This document shows, piece by piece, positions 12,758 through 27,200 of a stretch of DNA of 64,000 nt. Position numbers and translations under genes: made by a program. The notes under the pieces are model-generated. The model was given only the letters and a program-made list of their open reading frames with translations. It had not been told where the DNA came from and did no database searches. Source of the stretch: Lineus longissimus (lineage: Eukaryota > Nemertea > Pilidiophora > Heteronemertea > Lineidae); NCBI RefSeq assembly GCF_910592395.1, contig NC_088309.1, positions 28,212,599 to 28,276,598 of the forward strand, given 5' to 3'. Every line of letters starts with the position of its first letter. The first letter of the stretch is position 1.

Positions 12758-15446
12758 ATGGGCACAGAAATGGTAATGCAGCGATTACCTGGTGTCGATA
12801 GAGAAAATGTGCGTCAATCAAACACTGGCAATGATCATGGACAAGGTGATCCTGTGGTTGAAGCAGAGAATGAAGTTTTACGACAGTTAAACTCTGCTGC
12901 ACCGAAAAGGCATCACATCGGTAGGTGTCTACTTCTGACTTCTCACAACTCGAGCGCTGTCTGATAGTGATATTCTTTTTTTGCAATTCCCAGTACAGAA
13001 AACTGGCATCATTTAAACTGACAGACCGTTGCCATGTTGCCCTTTGGCTTTGCCCAGCAGTGCCTACGGTAGACGATCGAGAGTGCTGCTTGGCTCAGAG
13101 TCAGATCAGATTTTCTTTTAATTTCAGAGCAAATGCAGAGGTTTGCTGGACTTGGCATCGGTTTATCAAGGTAGGTTCAACTTCGAATCAATGGTAACCA
13201 ACTTGAGTGAGAGGTGAGGGTCATACTCGTCATGTAAACAAACTGCAAACAGTGTCTGTTGCATAACTCAAAGGGGTTTGGGTAAGGCATTTATTCAGCA
13301 ATCTATTATCGAGCTACTTATCAAAACTACAACGTTGCATCTCCCCCCCCCACCACATGCTTCGTTACATTGTCATCTTCTTTTTTCCAGTGTGTTTGCT
13401 GAAAACCTGTTGTCCCATCCATGCAATGTTCTTCGAAGGCAATGTCAGGTGGGTAAAGAACTTCTTTACGATAAGACGAGTGCCCTGAGATTGATAAGGT
13501 TGCAATACTGCTATGTCAGCTGTCTTCAGTTTCATATTTCTTCAACTTTGCTTGCTGACGACCGACAAATTTCCTTTCTTCTTTCAGGTTCACCATCACT
13601 CAGCGTGGTATCACCTGACACCATTTACATTGTTCCCTGTGATGTACCACATGCAGAGCCATCAGACTATTGCTACCTTGTGGAAGGGAATAGGAAGCAC
13701 CTTCGTTGTAAAGGGAATCGGACTTGCTACAGAAGCTGCTATTAGTGAATTTACACCATGCCCAAGGTAAGGAAGGTTCGAACATGAAAAGTGAAATTGA
13801 TGAGTACATTCTCAATGACAGTTTAAGTAATCATCATGCAGTTATAGATTCTAACTTGGCCTTCAGTTTGCCAGACAACTCCCCCTGCCATCATTGAAGA
13901 CAAGAAAATAGAGGATTTGCTCATATTCTTCTAAATTGGTTGTATCTGTTGAAAGCATCAGTTAAAATCTTGTTTTACTTTTGCAGAGAAGTGAACAGAC
14001 ATAGTACTCTGAAGAAGCTGGGACAACATCTAATCCTCAAAGGGTATGTTAGTATGCAAGCCTCTACTCATGTTTTAGTGAAGCAGCTGGAATCTTTTCT
14101 GCAGTTAATGCTTATCATCATCATCATCAGTCAACTGCACAGCAGGGGGCCATTAATTTCCTTCAGCTAACCTTTCGTGGGCCAGGTCCTCCATTTGATG
14201 TGCGGTTGGAAATCTGTCTCCTTCCCCTAGGAGTGATTGAGTGTAGGAAACGTAGGACATTCTCTGACGGCCGGGGCGGCGTACTATTTGGCAGGTTGAT
14301 TTTCTTACATGTTCCTAAGATGTGTCTAGTTATTCATGTGTGTATTTGTTTCAGTGTTGGTTTCCTTGTCATTACGCCGTTCTTCTCTGCTAGTTTGATT
14401 GAGACAGTTCAGGTGAGTTTGATGCTTTGTTTCCAATCTCTTTGTCCCTACTATCAACTGATGTCTCCTGAATTTAACCCAACCCACTCTCAAATTGTAC
14501 CTAAAAGCTAGTTTATATTGCAGACTACTGTTAGGCGTGGTTGAAACAAATGATTGTAATTGATTACTGTTGCCTTGCAGAGTGAGATAGCCAGTGAGAA
14601 ACCAGGTTTACTTGACTGTGTCAAGGAAGGTTTTGTGAGAATGAGTGGCCTCGCAGGGACTCAGTCAACCAGGCTCCTGCCCATGTGGAAGTTAGTGGTC
14701 CCTACAATGAGTCATGGACTCTCTCACTACATCATCAAATCAGTTGCCCAGTATACTGTTCTGTTGGCTGTGAGGACAGAAATGCAAGAGGTAGGTCCTC
14801 ATTTTATACACACCTAGTTCCTTTGTCAACGACCAGTATGTCTCAAAGACACGTCAGAGGAGTTTTATGTCGGCATTCAAGAGCTGTACATTGCCATGCT
14901 TGCCCTTTGGAGCTGGTAAAGGTAGCTTGAATACACTGTTGACTCCTCTGCAGCCATCTGTGCACTTCTAGGAGAATATTCTTCAGGACTCTGAAAGTTC
15001 ATGGTGCTCAAGTAGGAGTTCTATTATCGACATGTACTTTCTTTTTGCAGGATTACCCTCACGAGGATCCGCCACCAGTGAAATCCATGTACGATCGCTA
15101 CTTCCCTGAACTCCTTGCAACGTTTACTGGTGGTCTTCTGGCGGACATGGTCCTCTTTCCCATAGAGACCGTCCTGCACAGGCTTCATGTGCAGGGGACT
15201 CGAACAATAATTGATAACACAGACACTGGACTTGGTGTGGTACCAATCAATACTCGTTATGAGGGTTTCATAGACTGTTTTAGATCGATTCTTTACGAGG
15301 AAGGCTTTGCTGGTCTGTACAAGGGATTCGGTGCTCTGATGCTACAATACACAATACATGCATTAATTCTAAAGCTCACAAAGTTTCTATTTGAGCAACT
15401 GACGGATGATTTTGAGGGGCCCCGTCAACGTCATACGTCAAGATAA
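12758..15446 (+). CDS. SLC25A46: SLC25A46, mitochondrial outer-membrane carrier-family protein, complete, 8 exons
   Basis: SLC25A46 is an atypical member of the mitochondrial carrier family that sits in the outer membrane and affects mitochondrial fission, cristae and lipid transfer. Exons: 12758-12920, 13128-13170, 13391-13448, 13588-13766, 13987-14043, 14355-14412, 14581-14790, 15051-15446; total 387 residues (human 418). Phases run 1, 2, 0, 2, 2, 0, 0 without conflict. Family landmarks: [32 protein letters not shown].. (split over several exons), LWKGIGSTFVVKGI, VGFLVITPFFSASLIETVQSE, and the carrier signature in the last exon LLADMVLFPIETVLHRLHVQG (PxxxxxxR), followed by YEGFIDCFRSILYEEGFAGLYKGF. 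The N-terminal exon is hydrophilic, as in the family. ATG at 12758 is the first in frame; a TTG precedes it directly. Confidence 0.95.
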
Positions 15447-16732
15447 TCCCATATGAATGAGGATAGATTGTCAATACAAAGTGTGCTGTATGAGTTGACG
15501 CGGTGACTGTGCCACATGACGATGTCAACAATGCAACAATAACTTGGGCGACTTTGTCGTAGTTTGCATTGTTGTAATAGGAAGATTTCAACTGCCTGTG
15601 CTACATAATGACGATAACTTGCATATGTTTTCTTCCTACTATCATGGAGCTTGTGATTTGAAGGGAAATGACTTAGGTTTTATTGGGCTGAAGTGAAATG
15701 AAATCGTTTAAAGGACAATGTGAAGGAAGCACATCAGCATCATTGAGCCACAGAAATTCTGTTGATTTGTCTCTGTGTTTCATGTTTTTCACTTGTCATG
15801 TTCATTCTGAAGTTAGATGGATCAGTTTCATCTGTAATGGATTGTTCTAAAGGACCTGTGCAGACTTGAGGACTTGAGGAGCGGGGCAGAGCTGATTTAA
15901 AAAGAGGATGAACTGTATGAAATGTGAATATGGTGAGGGGTTCTGGTAGGAACCATGGGGTACTGAGGTTGAAGGTGAGAGCTAAGAATCATCACTCGAT
16001 CTCCTCAGATCATTGTGTGATAATGTTTTTATATGTGCTTAATGTAATACTAGTGTGTAGTAATATTGTTAAGTCATCAAATATAATTTGTAAAACACCA
16101 TGTTTCACATGATAGTTTATGCGGACTTTGAATTCATGCAGATGGTGTCTTGCTGGTAAGAGCATCATGGAGAACTGTAGCAGCTGAGTGAAATCTCTAC
16201 TCTACTTTGGCAGTGACGATGGATATGTGGTGGATCCGAAAGACTCTTTGAAGAGACGAATGCTCTATAATCTATTTCTACCTTGTCTGCTGTTCAATGA
16301 CGCAGAGGCAATTAAATCTCTGTACATGTATGTTTACCCTGGGTGAATGATACACAACCGCCCAGAGCCAGCACTGATCTGTCTCCAAGATGGGTGATTT
16401 CCCCGTCCTTGCACCCTTAGCCTATGCAACTTGATGATGAAGTTCCTGCAGAGTGAGCATATTGAATCGGGCCCAGTACCATATCCTTCCAGATCGATGG
16501 CCTGAGAAAGTATTGATGCTAGTCGGGTGGTTACCATTCACCGTTTGAGTAGAAACAAAGGAAATATATCTCCAATCTATACTCGATGATACATAAAATC
16601 AAAGAAACTCCTTCTGTCTTTTGTTTTAACAATTTCTTTATTTGTAAAAGTATAACCATTGTCATTCACATTGATCCAATCTATGTGACGATTCTGTACA
16701 TTCCATGCACTACCACTGTACATTACAATAAA
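15447..16732 (+). other. SLC25A46 3' UTR with AATAAA at 16727-16732
   Basis: About 1.3 kb without a plausible coding region follows the SLC25A46 stop. A canonical AATAAA at 16727-16732 is a plausible polyadenylation signal. The most distal - strand AATAAA for ASH1L (16637-16642) lies about 90 bp inside this interval, so the two convergent transcripts may overlap at their 3' ends. Confidence 0.45.
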
Positions 16733-19700
16733 TTATTGCCTTAATATCATCAGTAAAAAGACACAACTAGAGCGATGGTTAAGAAGAAAATCTAACAAAT
16801 CTCAAGGAGATAAGATGGTTAAAACTTTACCAGAAGAGGCACAAACCAACAATAAGGTATCTTGAGTAATACTACACTAACAGAGAGATAATAAGGCCAT
16901 TGTCAGGACATCAGTTACTCAACTGATCCATTCCAAGGGACCTCTGAGGTCAGGAAGTGACAGACCCACTCAAACGGACGGTCGCACAACTGACGTCCTG
17001 TTTATCAAGCCTACGTTAGATAACTAAATGAAACAGAAGGACCAGAGTCACCATGGCAAAATAAAACAACTAACACTACATGGATTCAATAACGCCTCTT
17101 TCTACTAAATCTTTCAGTACGCACAGTTAGTGTAGGCTATTGGAATATTCGACCAGTTGCTTACTCTGACCATGATGTTACTGACAGCACACATCCCACC
17201 AGTGAGTTCTGGTGTATCTATCACTACCACTAGTTCTTGAAAAGAAGTGTCACTCTAAGGCATCTGGAATGCACAATTAGGGGTAACAAGGCGACTTGGG
17301 TCAAAAACAAACCTCACTACCATTGATGAAGTCTGACTGGACTGTGCAGGACTCGCAAACAACCACACGGATAACAATAGACTCATGTGGTATGACATGG
17401 TTCAATAAGAAGAAATCAATGCTAAATTATGAACATTTCTTTGATTCGTGTTGGGAGCAGGTCTATCAAAATTATGCCAGAGAAATGTTCCAGGATGCGA
17501 TATACTAATTTTTTAAAGATTTTATGCAAAAAATTGATAGGTAGAAAGAATGAAAGTACTTTTGATAAACAAGTGATCATGCACAGTCCAACCAGGAGCT
17601 TGGATGTTAAAGTTGTATTTACAGCATGCATTATTTACAAAGTGAAGTACATGTACAGTGAGTATTTCATACTCTTCAAATATGGCATTATCATCTGTGA
17701 AATATACATGACCATTTCAACACTCAGTGTGTCATGTACTGGTCAAATGGAGTTACAATATATACACACATGTACACATTATACACAAATTATCTTTATA
17801 ACAGTTCATATGAAAATAAATGTTAATTTCTTGGCATGATTGGGATTCAAATGGCATACACATCACTACCTGCATAACGACGTCACATCCATGGCCCAAT
17901 GCACTGCACAGTAGCTAGACGATGTACATTGAATGTATTACTAACAACGAGTGCTGAACGGAAAATCAAATATAAGTTAACATGCATGTTGAGTTATGAT
18001 GATACCTGTAGTCACGAAACCAGTGAGATGAGCCCTAGTCTAATCTCCTTGGTTTAGTAAAGAAACTTCTAATAAAGTTAATATATAAAACAAATTATAA
18101 TTGAATTCCTCATTTGCAAGAAATAATGTGAATTTTGTCATCAATACATTTTGTTAGTATGCAAGTTTACTTTGTGACAAAGAAGCAAAAATCAAATTCC
18201 TCTATTTTGTGTAAAAACCTCTTTGTGATCCAATAAAGGAGGTGGAGAGGAGACCAGCACCATAATAACACATAAAACTGTGATCCTCATCTTGGAAAGA
18301 TTGAAACGACAGAGGTTTATTGGATGATTATATCAAAAGGACTTATTCTTACCATAGACCCGAGGCGAAGTTATGAAGCAATGACATGAGTTTAGAGCAT
18401 TTTGAGGAGCAGGTTTGCATATTTAATGTGAATCATACAGGTTATTGACACAAAACATGGGCCTCTTCTTTTCCACGGAATCAATGAGAATCAAGTCAAC
18501 TCAGGAAGGACTCTACATGCATGGAGGAGAACTCTCAGTTTACACATAACTTGGGGTTCTTAGTTAGATACAAGCTTCACCGGTTTTAGCCTCAATTCAC
18601 ACAAAAAACAAATCATTATTTTACTTTATACAGAAAGATTGTCAAGAAAACTAACCTAACATACATGTACTTTGACAACAGTCTACTGCTTACATTATAT
18701 TACGGGCTCATGAAATATGAATTCTCTGCAAAGCTATCCCACAAATGAGTTCCGATGCATTCAGTGAAATAGCAATTGTTGTCCCCACGTAACAACTACC
18801 GGTAGGAAGTTTCTGAATTTGACTGCAAACCTGGAACTCATATGAATATGTGGACTAACTTCTAGCACTGGTTGTATGACCACACACTGGGATCATGAAT
18901 ATTACATACTGGCCGATTCATTTATAGAGGAGAACAGGTTTGGGTGGCTGGGTGACATGTCTCCAATATAGTAGCACCAAACGGTCAGAGGGGTTAAAAG
19001 TGACCATGCAAATAAGGGGAAAAGTCTTCAATGCCAATTCAATTACAATGTCATAATGATCATAAACGCTGTAACCTATATATCGAGGTATACCGGGGTG
19101 AACATATTTGATATGCTGTGATGGGACGAAGGGGCAGAAAAGTTTGACCTTCAGGTGAGTTGAAGAGAGATGTGAGCATGATCAACTAAGAAATGGTTTT
19201 GATGTGGAAAAAATGCCCAAGTATTTAATGGTCATTGGTGTGGTTGTAGTTTTGCTGATGAAAGGATCAGAATATTCACCAACTGGTCTTACATCTTCGA
19301 GTTCAAATAAACCCTGAACTTATGACCACAACAGCTGTCAAACATAGTGGGACGAAAGTCATTTCACACACACTAAATATAAATCTGACATGAAGTGAGA
19401 CAAAGTCTAAGCTTGCTGCCTTTAAATATGATTATTAAAATCTCATTGCATGCCAGGCCTATGAAAATTGACCGAATCGACCGTCTTGTAGAGGATTGAA
19501 GTATATGTCATTCATCAGTTAGTATAAAATGGATAGTTCACCCCACCTAACTAGTCATACAAAGTTTAATAAATGCAACAGTCATACTGGTCATTCCCTT
19601 TGATAGTGCAGGAGAAATCGACCAAGTACAACCTCTCCAGGCAAATGTAACAGCTGAAGATGCAATCAGAGTCATGTGACATGCTCAATCGGTGTAATAA

Positions 19701-21233
19701 GCATTTTGGTGGAACCACAATTGGTTTTCAAATATGAAGTATAAAGCAGAGAGCGCAAGCAAAAAGGCCAACAAGGTATATGTATGATGGAATGTGTTAA
19801 AGATGCAATAGTTTCATCTCATGTTTGCCTGCTGCTGGTATACACTGGGTGTGAACCATCGTAAGAGGCAAACCAGGAAACTTGAAATGGAACTATGAAA
19901 CTGTTGCCAAGACTCATATATACCAAAACAGTAACAAGGCGAGCTGAAGCAATCTAGTCTTGATCTTCTAAGAGCCAAGCAAGTACATCTTTGAGGTTTT
20001 ATAATAAAACTTAAATAGCGTTGGGATAGTTGAATAACATGCAGAGATTGTAGGGAAGTCTTGGCGAACAGGTGCTGCCCTCTTCTGTGGATGGTACTAC
20101 TCTAAGTCTCTCGGTGGCAGACGACAATGCAACAATCGCACTAACATTCCGTACAGATATGTTGGTTCAACTTGTTAATCAGCGTGTATTGGGCAAAGCA
20201 GATCTGGGATGTTAGTTGGTGAACAAGATCCACTGCAGTATTCAAAATCAGATTTTACAATTTGATAAAACGAGCCAAAAATGTCGGATGTTGAATGTTC
20301 AAGTTGCTGACTATGAAAGATTGTTGCACTGCTCTCTGCCAAGACACTTTTATACTCATTCTTAATAAAGGAGCCATCTTGGCTGATAACGTTCATACCA
20401 AGTTATACTTTCACCTTGCAGAACTCACTTGCAAAATCAATAGGTTTTGTTGATATAGCATGAGAGCAGACGCCACATGAGGTGACACCCTGTACGTCTG
20501 ATGCTCTACCAACAAGGCCCACTTCTTGTCAAGGACAAACATTACATATCAATGTTTACATACAATTTGGGAAGACTCAAATCAGATTAGTCTTGCTTCC
20601 TTCAGACATTCGTGGAATCAGAAAGGATGAAATGAGGCACAAATATTTGTTAATTGTTTTAAGAACCAGAAATCTGACTCATGAAATTGAACGTTTTTGT
20701 TGGTAATGTGACGTTTGCCTTTATACTCACTGAAACAAGACTTAGAGTGACTCTTGACTGATTTCAATGCATTTCTTGATTGATTTTATCAAGTATTAAA
20801 AACTGGACGTCGTAATTATCCCTCGTTTCATTCTTTACAAGACTTAATTGTGTACCTTTCTTTTATTACATCATTTCAGTGTCATATTTGAGTCGAGGAT
20901 CAAGGAAGTTTGCAAAGCTGTTTTACAAACCTGTGTGTTGGCTCATCATCTTTGCCTCACTGAACCTTTCAACTGTTCAAACACGTGATATCCTCCAGCC
21001 AATATTGAATATCCTGATGATAAAATGCATAATCCATAATGTGAACATGAATACCAGTGTCGGCTGCAAACTTCCTTATTCCTCATACTCGTGTCAAAAC
21101 TAATCAACTTATCACAATAAATGGTATTCTATCCAAACATTCTGAACACAAGCACTTGTCTCCAGAATGATCAGATCGTATGGCTCCTCGATTATAGCGT
21201 TCATTTCCATCCACAGCAGAGGGCGCAGCACCG
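16637..21233 (-). other. ASH1L 3' UTR and downstream region with several polyadenylation signals
   Basis: No gene-like frame is visible on either strand over 4.6 kb. Candidate - strand AATAAA hexamers (TTTATT on +) occur at 20863-20868, 18316-18321 and 16637-16642, giving possible ASH1L 3' UTRs of roughly 0.4, 2.9 and 4.6 kb. The AT-rich, unique-looking sequence is compatible with a long 3' UTR; which site is used cannot be told from sequence. Confidence 0.4.
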
Positions 21234-24200
21234 TCATGGCGAGAGCGGGTGAGACTTCTTACGCGCTCGTTTACCACGTCCTCCTTCAAGTAAATAGGTC
21301 AGGTCGACTGGCTGTTTACCCGGCACGTTGGCGAGAAGCTTCGTCAGGATGATATTGAGGCGATCTTTCCTCTCCTGGCGTTTCTTGTCTCTCACCCTGG
21401 CCAGAGGGAGATCCTCATCAGAGTCCGTGTCAGGGTCCTTCCTTTTCTTCGGTTTCTTCTGCCCAGCATCGTCGATGAAAGCAGTATCATTGTCTCCATC
21501 AGCTGCTGCCATTTGGAACGGGAAGATATCACCAGATGTGGTGGACATCGTGTCGGAGTAGGATCCTTTACGCTTGTAGCTATCAGGGACGGTGTGTGGC
21601 TGCAATGAAACGTTTCAAAATGAATATGGTACTACACCTATCACAGGGTTCTACAAAACACGCCTGACGGGCAAACATTTACCTCCAAGTTAGTTACTTG
21701 ATGGCTTGAAAGTAATAGCCTGACAACTCGCTAGCATTTTGATAATACTATGCAGGATACTTACTGAGAAAGTCCTTTTTGGCTGCAGCTTCTTCTCAAA
21801 TGAGTCAAAGCAGTAAGACTTAATGTTGGTCGGGTACTTGGAGCGTGAGATCTTGTAGAAAACATGAGCAGTCTTGTCCAGGCGGTATTCACAGATGTAG
21901 ACGTCCTCTTCCTTTATAACGCCCTTGGGGCGACCCTTACAGTAAGTGTTCAAGTCCAACACGTGGCAGGCACCAAAGATCGCATTGAGGGGGATGACAT
22001 CATACATCGGCACCCTGAACACTTCATTTGGAAAGAACTTCCTTGACGGTTCATGGAATGTTTCTTGAGGCCGGAGATAGACATGGCCGTAGGCAAACTT
22101 CTCATTCCTGCAGAAGAAAGAAGTGGAGATCAGACCAAAAGTTACCGACAACACCTTGACCACATGTACTTCATTTCAACAGAGAAGTACTTACAGAAAG
22201 GTGTAGCAAGATAGCTCCTGAAGAACTCTTCCAACAGGTCCAAGTCAAATACCAAAGACTAAATGATTCAGAATGTCTCGTTTTATCAGGAGGAGTGCTC
22301 AATAACACTTGTAGACTTTCAGCTGATACTCACTTTTCATCTACCCACAGGCGTTCAACCCGGAATATATCCAGATGATCTCTGTTGGGGTCCTCCACAG
22401 ACTGGTACGAGGGCCTTACGGGTGGCTCCTCTCCTACAGACGTCTGCCGCGTGATGTAGACACAATTTCCCAAGCGCACCAACAACTCATCACGGAATAA
22501 CGTCATGTACTGGGTCTGTTCAGGAGGGGTGGAGGAGTCGCACTCAGTGAAGGGAACCTCCTTGTCGACCGGCCGAGGGTCACAATCTTCACAGAGATAG
22601 TTCTCCTCATCTCCGCTCACCCGCATGCAGTCACAGTGCTGCCACACCTACAAGAAGAGAGCTTGCTTTAGGAGATTGTCATTTCTTACCAGACAAAGCA
22701 GCAGTCTGTATGATGATGTCACAATGTCTTGTACATTTGTTGTTGACTGAATGAGAACTTTTCAACTCATGTTACTTGAGCCATGAGATGGTGGCATATT
22801 AGAATGTGTGGTGGCGACTCACCATGCACTTCTCGCACTGTATCATCAAGCCCTCATCCTTGTAGATACCACAGATGCAGCGGATGATCTCCTCGTCCTC
22901 ATCATCTTCAGGGTGGCGCGACTCCGCTGAAAACATCAAAGGTCATCATCAATCCAAGCATTCAGCTAAGAAGTGTCAGCAAGAGGCCATTATGTTTGTC
23001 CATTGTCACATGTTCACATAGGAAGAAGAGCTACGTATAGATATCTGACCAAGATCACCAAGCTAGCAATGTACTGTCATTATTAGCGGTCAATAGCTCT
23101 GATGCAATTGAAGAAACAGCAAAGGTATTTAAAGCCAGTATTTCTAGTACTCACAATCAGCTTCAGATGGCTCCACTTCAGAGTTGGCTGAGTAGAGTGA
23201 TCCTGTGCCCATGATCTCATCAATGCGGGGGTTCGCCTCGGACCGCGCCTGGTAGAACACTTTGCGGAGATGTTTCACTTTCAGGCCCATCTCAGACTTC
23301 TTGCCACAGTAAACCTCCACGTTCTTGAATAGTGTCAACATCTCTTCGTCAAATGGATCCGGCGTTGAGAATTCTCCACTTAGGATTTTATCTTCGATGG
23401 AGGTGAGTGTGATGAGCTTCTTGATGACTTGATAGTAAGCAGGATGGCTGCAATGAAGAAGATGTAACAATGAGTCTGGACTAAACAACGAGTATCAGTC
23501 ACAATCGAGAATCAGCCAATGTTTCCTAATTTTCACAGAAAAGACCCCGACTGCTTTCTCAGCACATTTCAGCAACAAACATTTGGTGATAATTTCATAA
23601 CTTGGTGATTGATTCAAATGGAGCACCAACCTTTTCTTCGGAGGCAAAGTCATGAGATGTGCAGCGATATTGTTACCATCCTCATCTTTACAATCAGCCA
23701 CAGCAGAGAAGATGTCGGTCAACACCTGGGCAAGTTTGGCAGTTCTCGTCACACCAGAGTCTTCCTCACCTAGCTTCAGTCTCCTGGAAGAGAATCAGTG
23801 AGAAGAAGTTATTAGATAGTGAGAGAATAGTCCCTGCCTTACACCAATGGAAGGTACTTGGCCTTGATTCAACTCAATGCGACAGCTGAATCCAATGCCA
23901 GACTGTTCATTACAGAGAGCAGCCTCCAGCGGGAGATCACCTACCTTGTCTTGATATGCCTGGGTGTCTTGAGGGCCATAAACTGAGACATGAACACGTC
24001 CTTGTGATTGATTGACTTCTCCTTGGGCTGTTCCACCTCCACCTTCTTGTCATCGGTCGACTTCATCATCCGCTGTCGTATCCGACGAACCTTCTCCAGA
24101 TTCCGCAGCAAGCCGATGTTATGTCTCAAGATGAAACATCTCTCCCGGTGCGACATTGGCCTCATCGGTTGAAGGTACTGTGAGCGTTCAGTCGCCTGTT

Positions 24201-27200
24201 CACTCTCTTTACGCTTCTTGAGTTTAGACTTTGATTTGCGTTTATCGTTTGGAGGTCGCCCCACTGGGTTTTTATCCCTTGCTATGCTGTTCATGCGCTG
24301 AGCACGTCCACCTATGGTCCCACGACAGTTGGCGCTGCCACACTTGCATTCTTGTTGCTGTTCTAAGTTGTAGTTGTCAAAGTTGTAGTCATAGGAGAGT
24401 TCTTCATTGGGTTTGATGTCGCGGAGTGCAAACAGACCAACACGGTAAACACCATTCACATTCCTGCAAAGATATACCAACGATCAGTGTGGACTATGAT
24501 CAAGTTTTCTGCCAAGTCACAGGTCATCAACTGATTTGGAATATGGCAACTGAGATCATCAAACAGAATCCCTTACACCATCCTAAACTAACCTTATGCT
24601 TATGAATGAAGTGGCAGAAGTAATAGACATCTCCAAGGCAGTGAGTTACACTGTGGATGGTAACAACATGCACATGTCACACTCCTTACCATTTCTGCAT
24701 TTCACAGTTGGGTTCGCATGAGTGGTTGACAAAGCGACACAGACTGCCCATCCTGTAGCCATCGATGACGGTACCACCGTCCAGATTCAGACAGTAGTGA
24801 TGCGGCTCATTGTTATACATCTGGGTCATCCGCGTCTTGAACTCCTGCTCACTCACAACTTCACCAACATACTCTATGATGAAATTGCCTGAAATGAAAG
24901 GAAACATGGTCTAGATTCGAAGCCATTTAACCAATAAAGGAAAACAATAGTATAACCACGTCTATGGGCGGTTATTACCGCAAATAAAGACAAACCAAAG
25001 CAAAGACACTTGTGTAGCATATCAAGGACACGTAGATTGATACTCCTGGGCGGTTATTACCGCAAATAAAGACAAACCAAAGCAAAGACACTTGTGTAGC
25101 ATATCAAGGACACGTAGATTGATACTCCTATGTGTGCCACATCAAAGACATCTGGACCATACACCACGTCAAAGATAACGATGCGAAGTCAACAGTCTTT
25201 ATTTGCGGTAATAACCGCCCATACACGTCACTGAGTTATTATACCTATTCAGACGATGGGCAACAACAAAACTGGACCAAATCCCTCATTTGGTAACAGC
25301 AACATCAACTGTTCCGATAACCATTCACTAACAGCTCTCTGACCACCTACCTGCAGTGATGGCATATTTGCACTTGACCCCATATCCTCGATCACCCGTA
25401 TAGAAGAGATGGAGTCCTGGTGCCCACTCGTGTTTCTGTAGCCTCATGTTGGAGCATTTCTCTTTACTTGCACACGTCGATGGGCTGCATTCAGTGTAGA
25501 CCATCCTGGAAAGTGCCAACATACATTTGAAGACTGAACACAAAGTTAAGCATGAACGTAGTCATCAGAGACGACTTGGAAAGCAAGTTCAGCTCCTGCC
25601 TGATTTTGAAACGAGAGAAGAGGGAGAATTGCTTTTCAAATCCTTTGAAGGGACAAACTATTGAATGCCATGAATTGATGAAAGACCCCTACCTGTTTAG
25701 ACAGTCCTCATCTGCACACCCTACAGTCAGGTTATTGTAGACGGTCGGTGCGATACAATTACATGGGTTGGATTCATACGGACAGACAGGCTTCATATCA
25801 ATATAGACGTCTGAAGAAGAAAAGGAAACATGAGTGAAGCTGTGGTGCAAACGACATGACAATGAAGTCTATTTTACAGGATGTGTGGACACCTTGGATG
25901 TTCTGAACTGACCATGCAGTACAGGCCATCACAAGCTTCAGCCAACAAAGACTAGGAGACCTCGCCATGGATTACCAATTCTTTGAGTTCTTGCTTTATA
26001 CTGCAGGCCAAATATCAACATCACATCAAGCTGGGATGTTTTAGAAGCTCAACTTGTATCAATTTAACCTAGATTCATAAAGTTTGGTTAGAAAAGGGCT
26101 GAGGCTATTCTTACGTTCTAGCATGAATGAAGTGTTTGTTGTGATTGAGCTCGGCACAAAAAGGAAAAGTTTAAGTACAAAATGTCCATGTCGGGCTGCG
26201 CTACCAAGACAAACTTGGAGAGCCTGTGAGAATAACATGACGAAGAATAGCCACAGCGTTAAAAAATGACAAAGTATTAGATTCAGATCAACTGAAAAAA
26301 TAGAGAAAAATATGTTTTAGCCAAAAAATAGTGTGCTGGCGACTTTCAGGTTGCTGAAAGTGAAGGAAATTAAGGAAGTAGAGTGGAGTGGAGTGCACAT
26401 GGGCAAGTTCAAACTCTGATCAATCATTGACTGGTTTCGAAAACTTCCAACATCGTGGCCACACTTGACACCCCAAACAGAAAACCAAGGCAGTGACAAC
26501 CATGAAGTTAAAGTAACTCTGCTTGCCTTATTCAGCCTGGGCTTTTCTTCATTCACAACGGACCCACACTTTCACCATTAGGATTCACGATGGAGAAGTG
26601 GCAAATATACAGTTGTGGTCCCGATTGACGCCCAATTACATACACCCTGGACAAAACCTACACGTGACTGCCTGGACATCTACGTGTAAAGGAGAGAAAT
26701 TTTGAAACATCACATCAATACTGGCTACCGAAAGGTTAGAAAAATACACTCAAAGTTGAATCCAAACTCAAAGTGTTCACTCAAGCTCTATTTTGCCTAA
26801 ATCAGCAGCCGAACGCCCGCTTTCCTAAATATCATAAGAACCCTTCTTGTTCTTTGGCTTTGGGAAAGAACTGTGGAAATAAGAACGAAATGCATCAACT
26901 GTCCCCTTATAACATCCAAGATAACTGTCGTGCACCTTGAGAAACAATGTGGGAAGCATAACTGATAATCTGTTAAACCAGCTTGGTTCGTATCCCAAAG
27001 ATGATAAGAAACTCAACATACTATTGATGTGAAACAACACTTACTGTTTCTGATCTTCTTGTAATGAGGGGTTGGACGGATATTCTTCTGGAGCTGAAAC
27101 AGGCAAGAGCAGGTTTCGTCAGAAATATGGAATAACACTGGCACTTATAATGAATGCAGATGTTGGTCATCATCTAGTCGGTCAACAATGAAGCAGTGAT

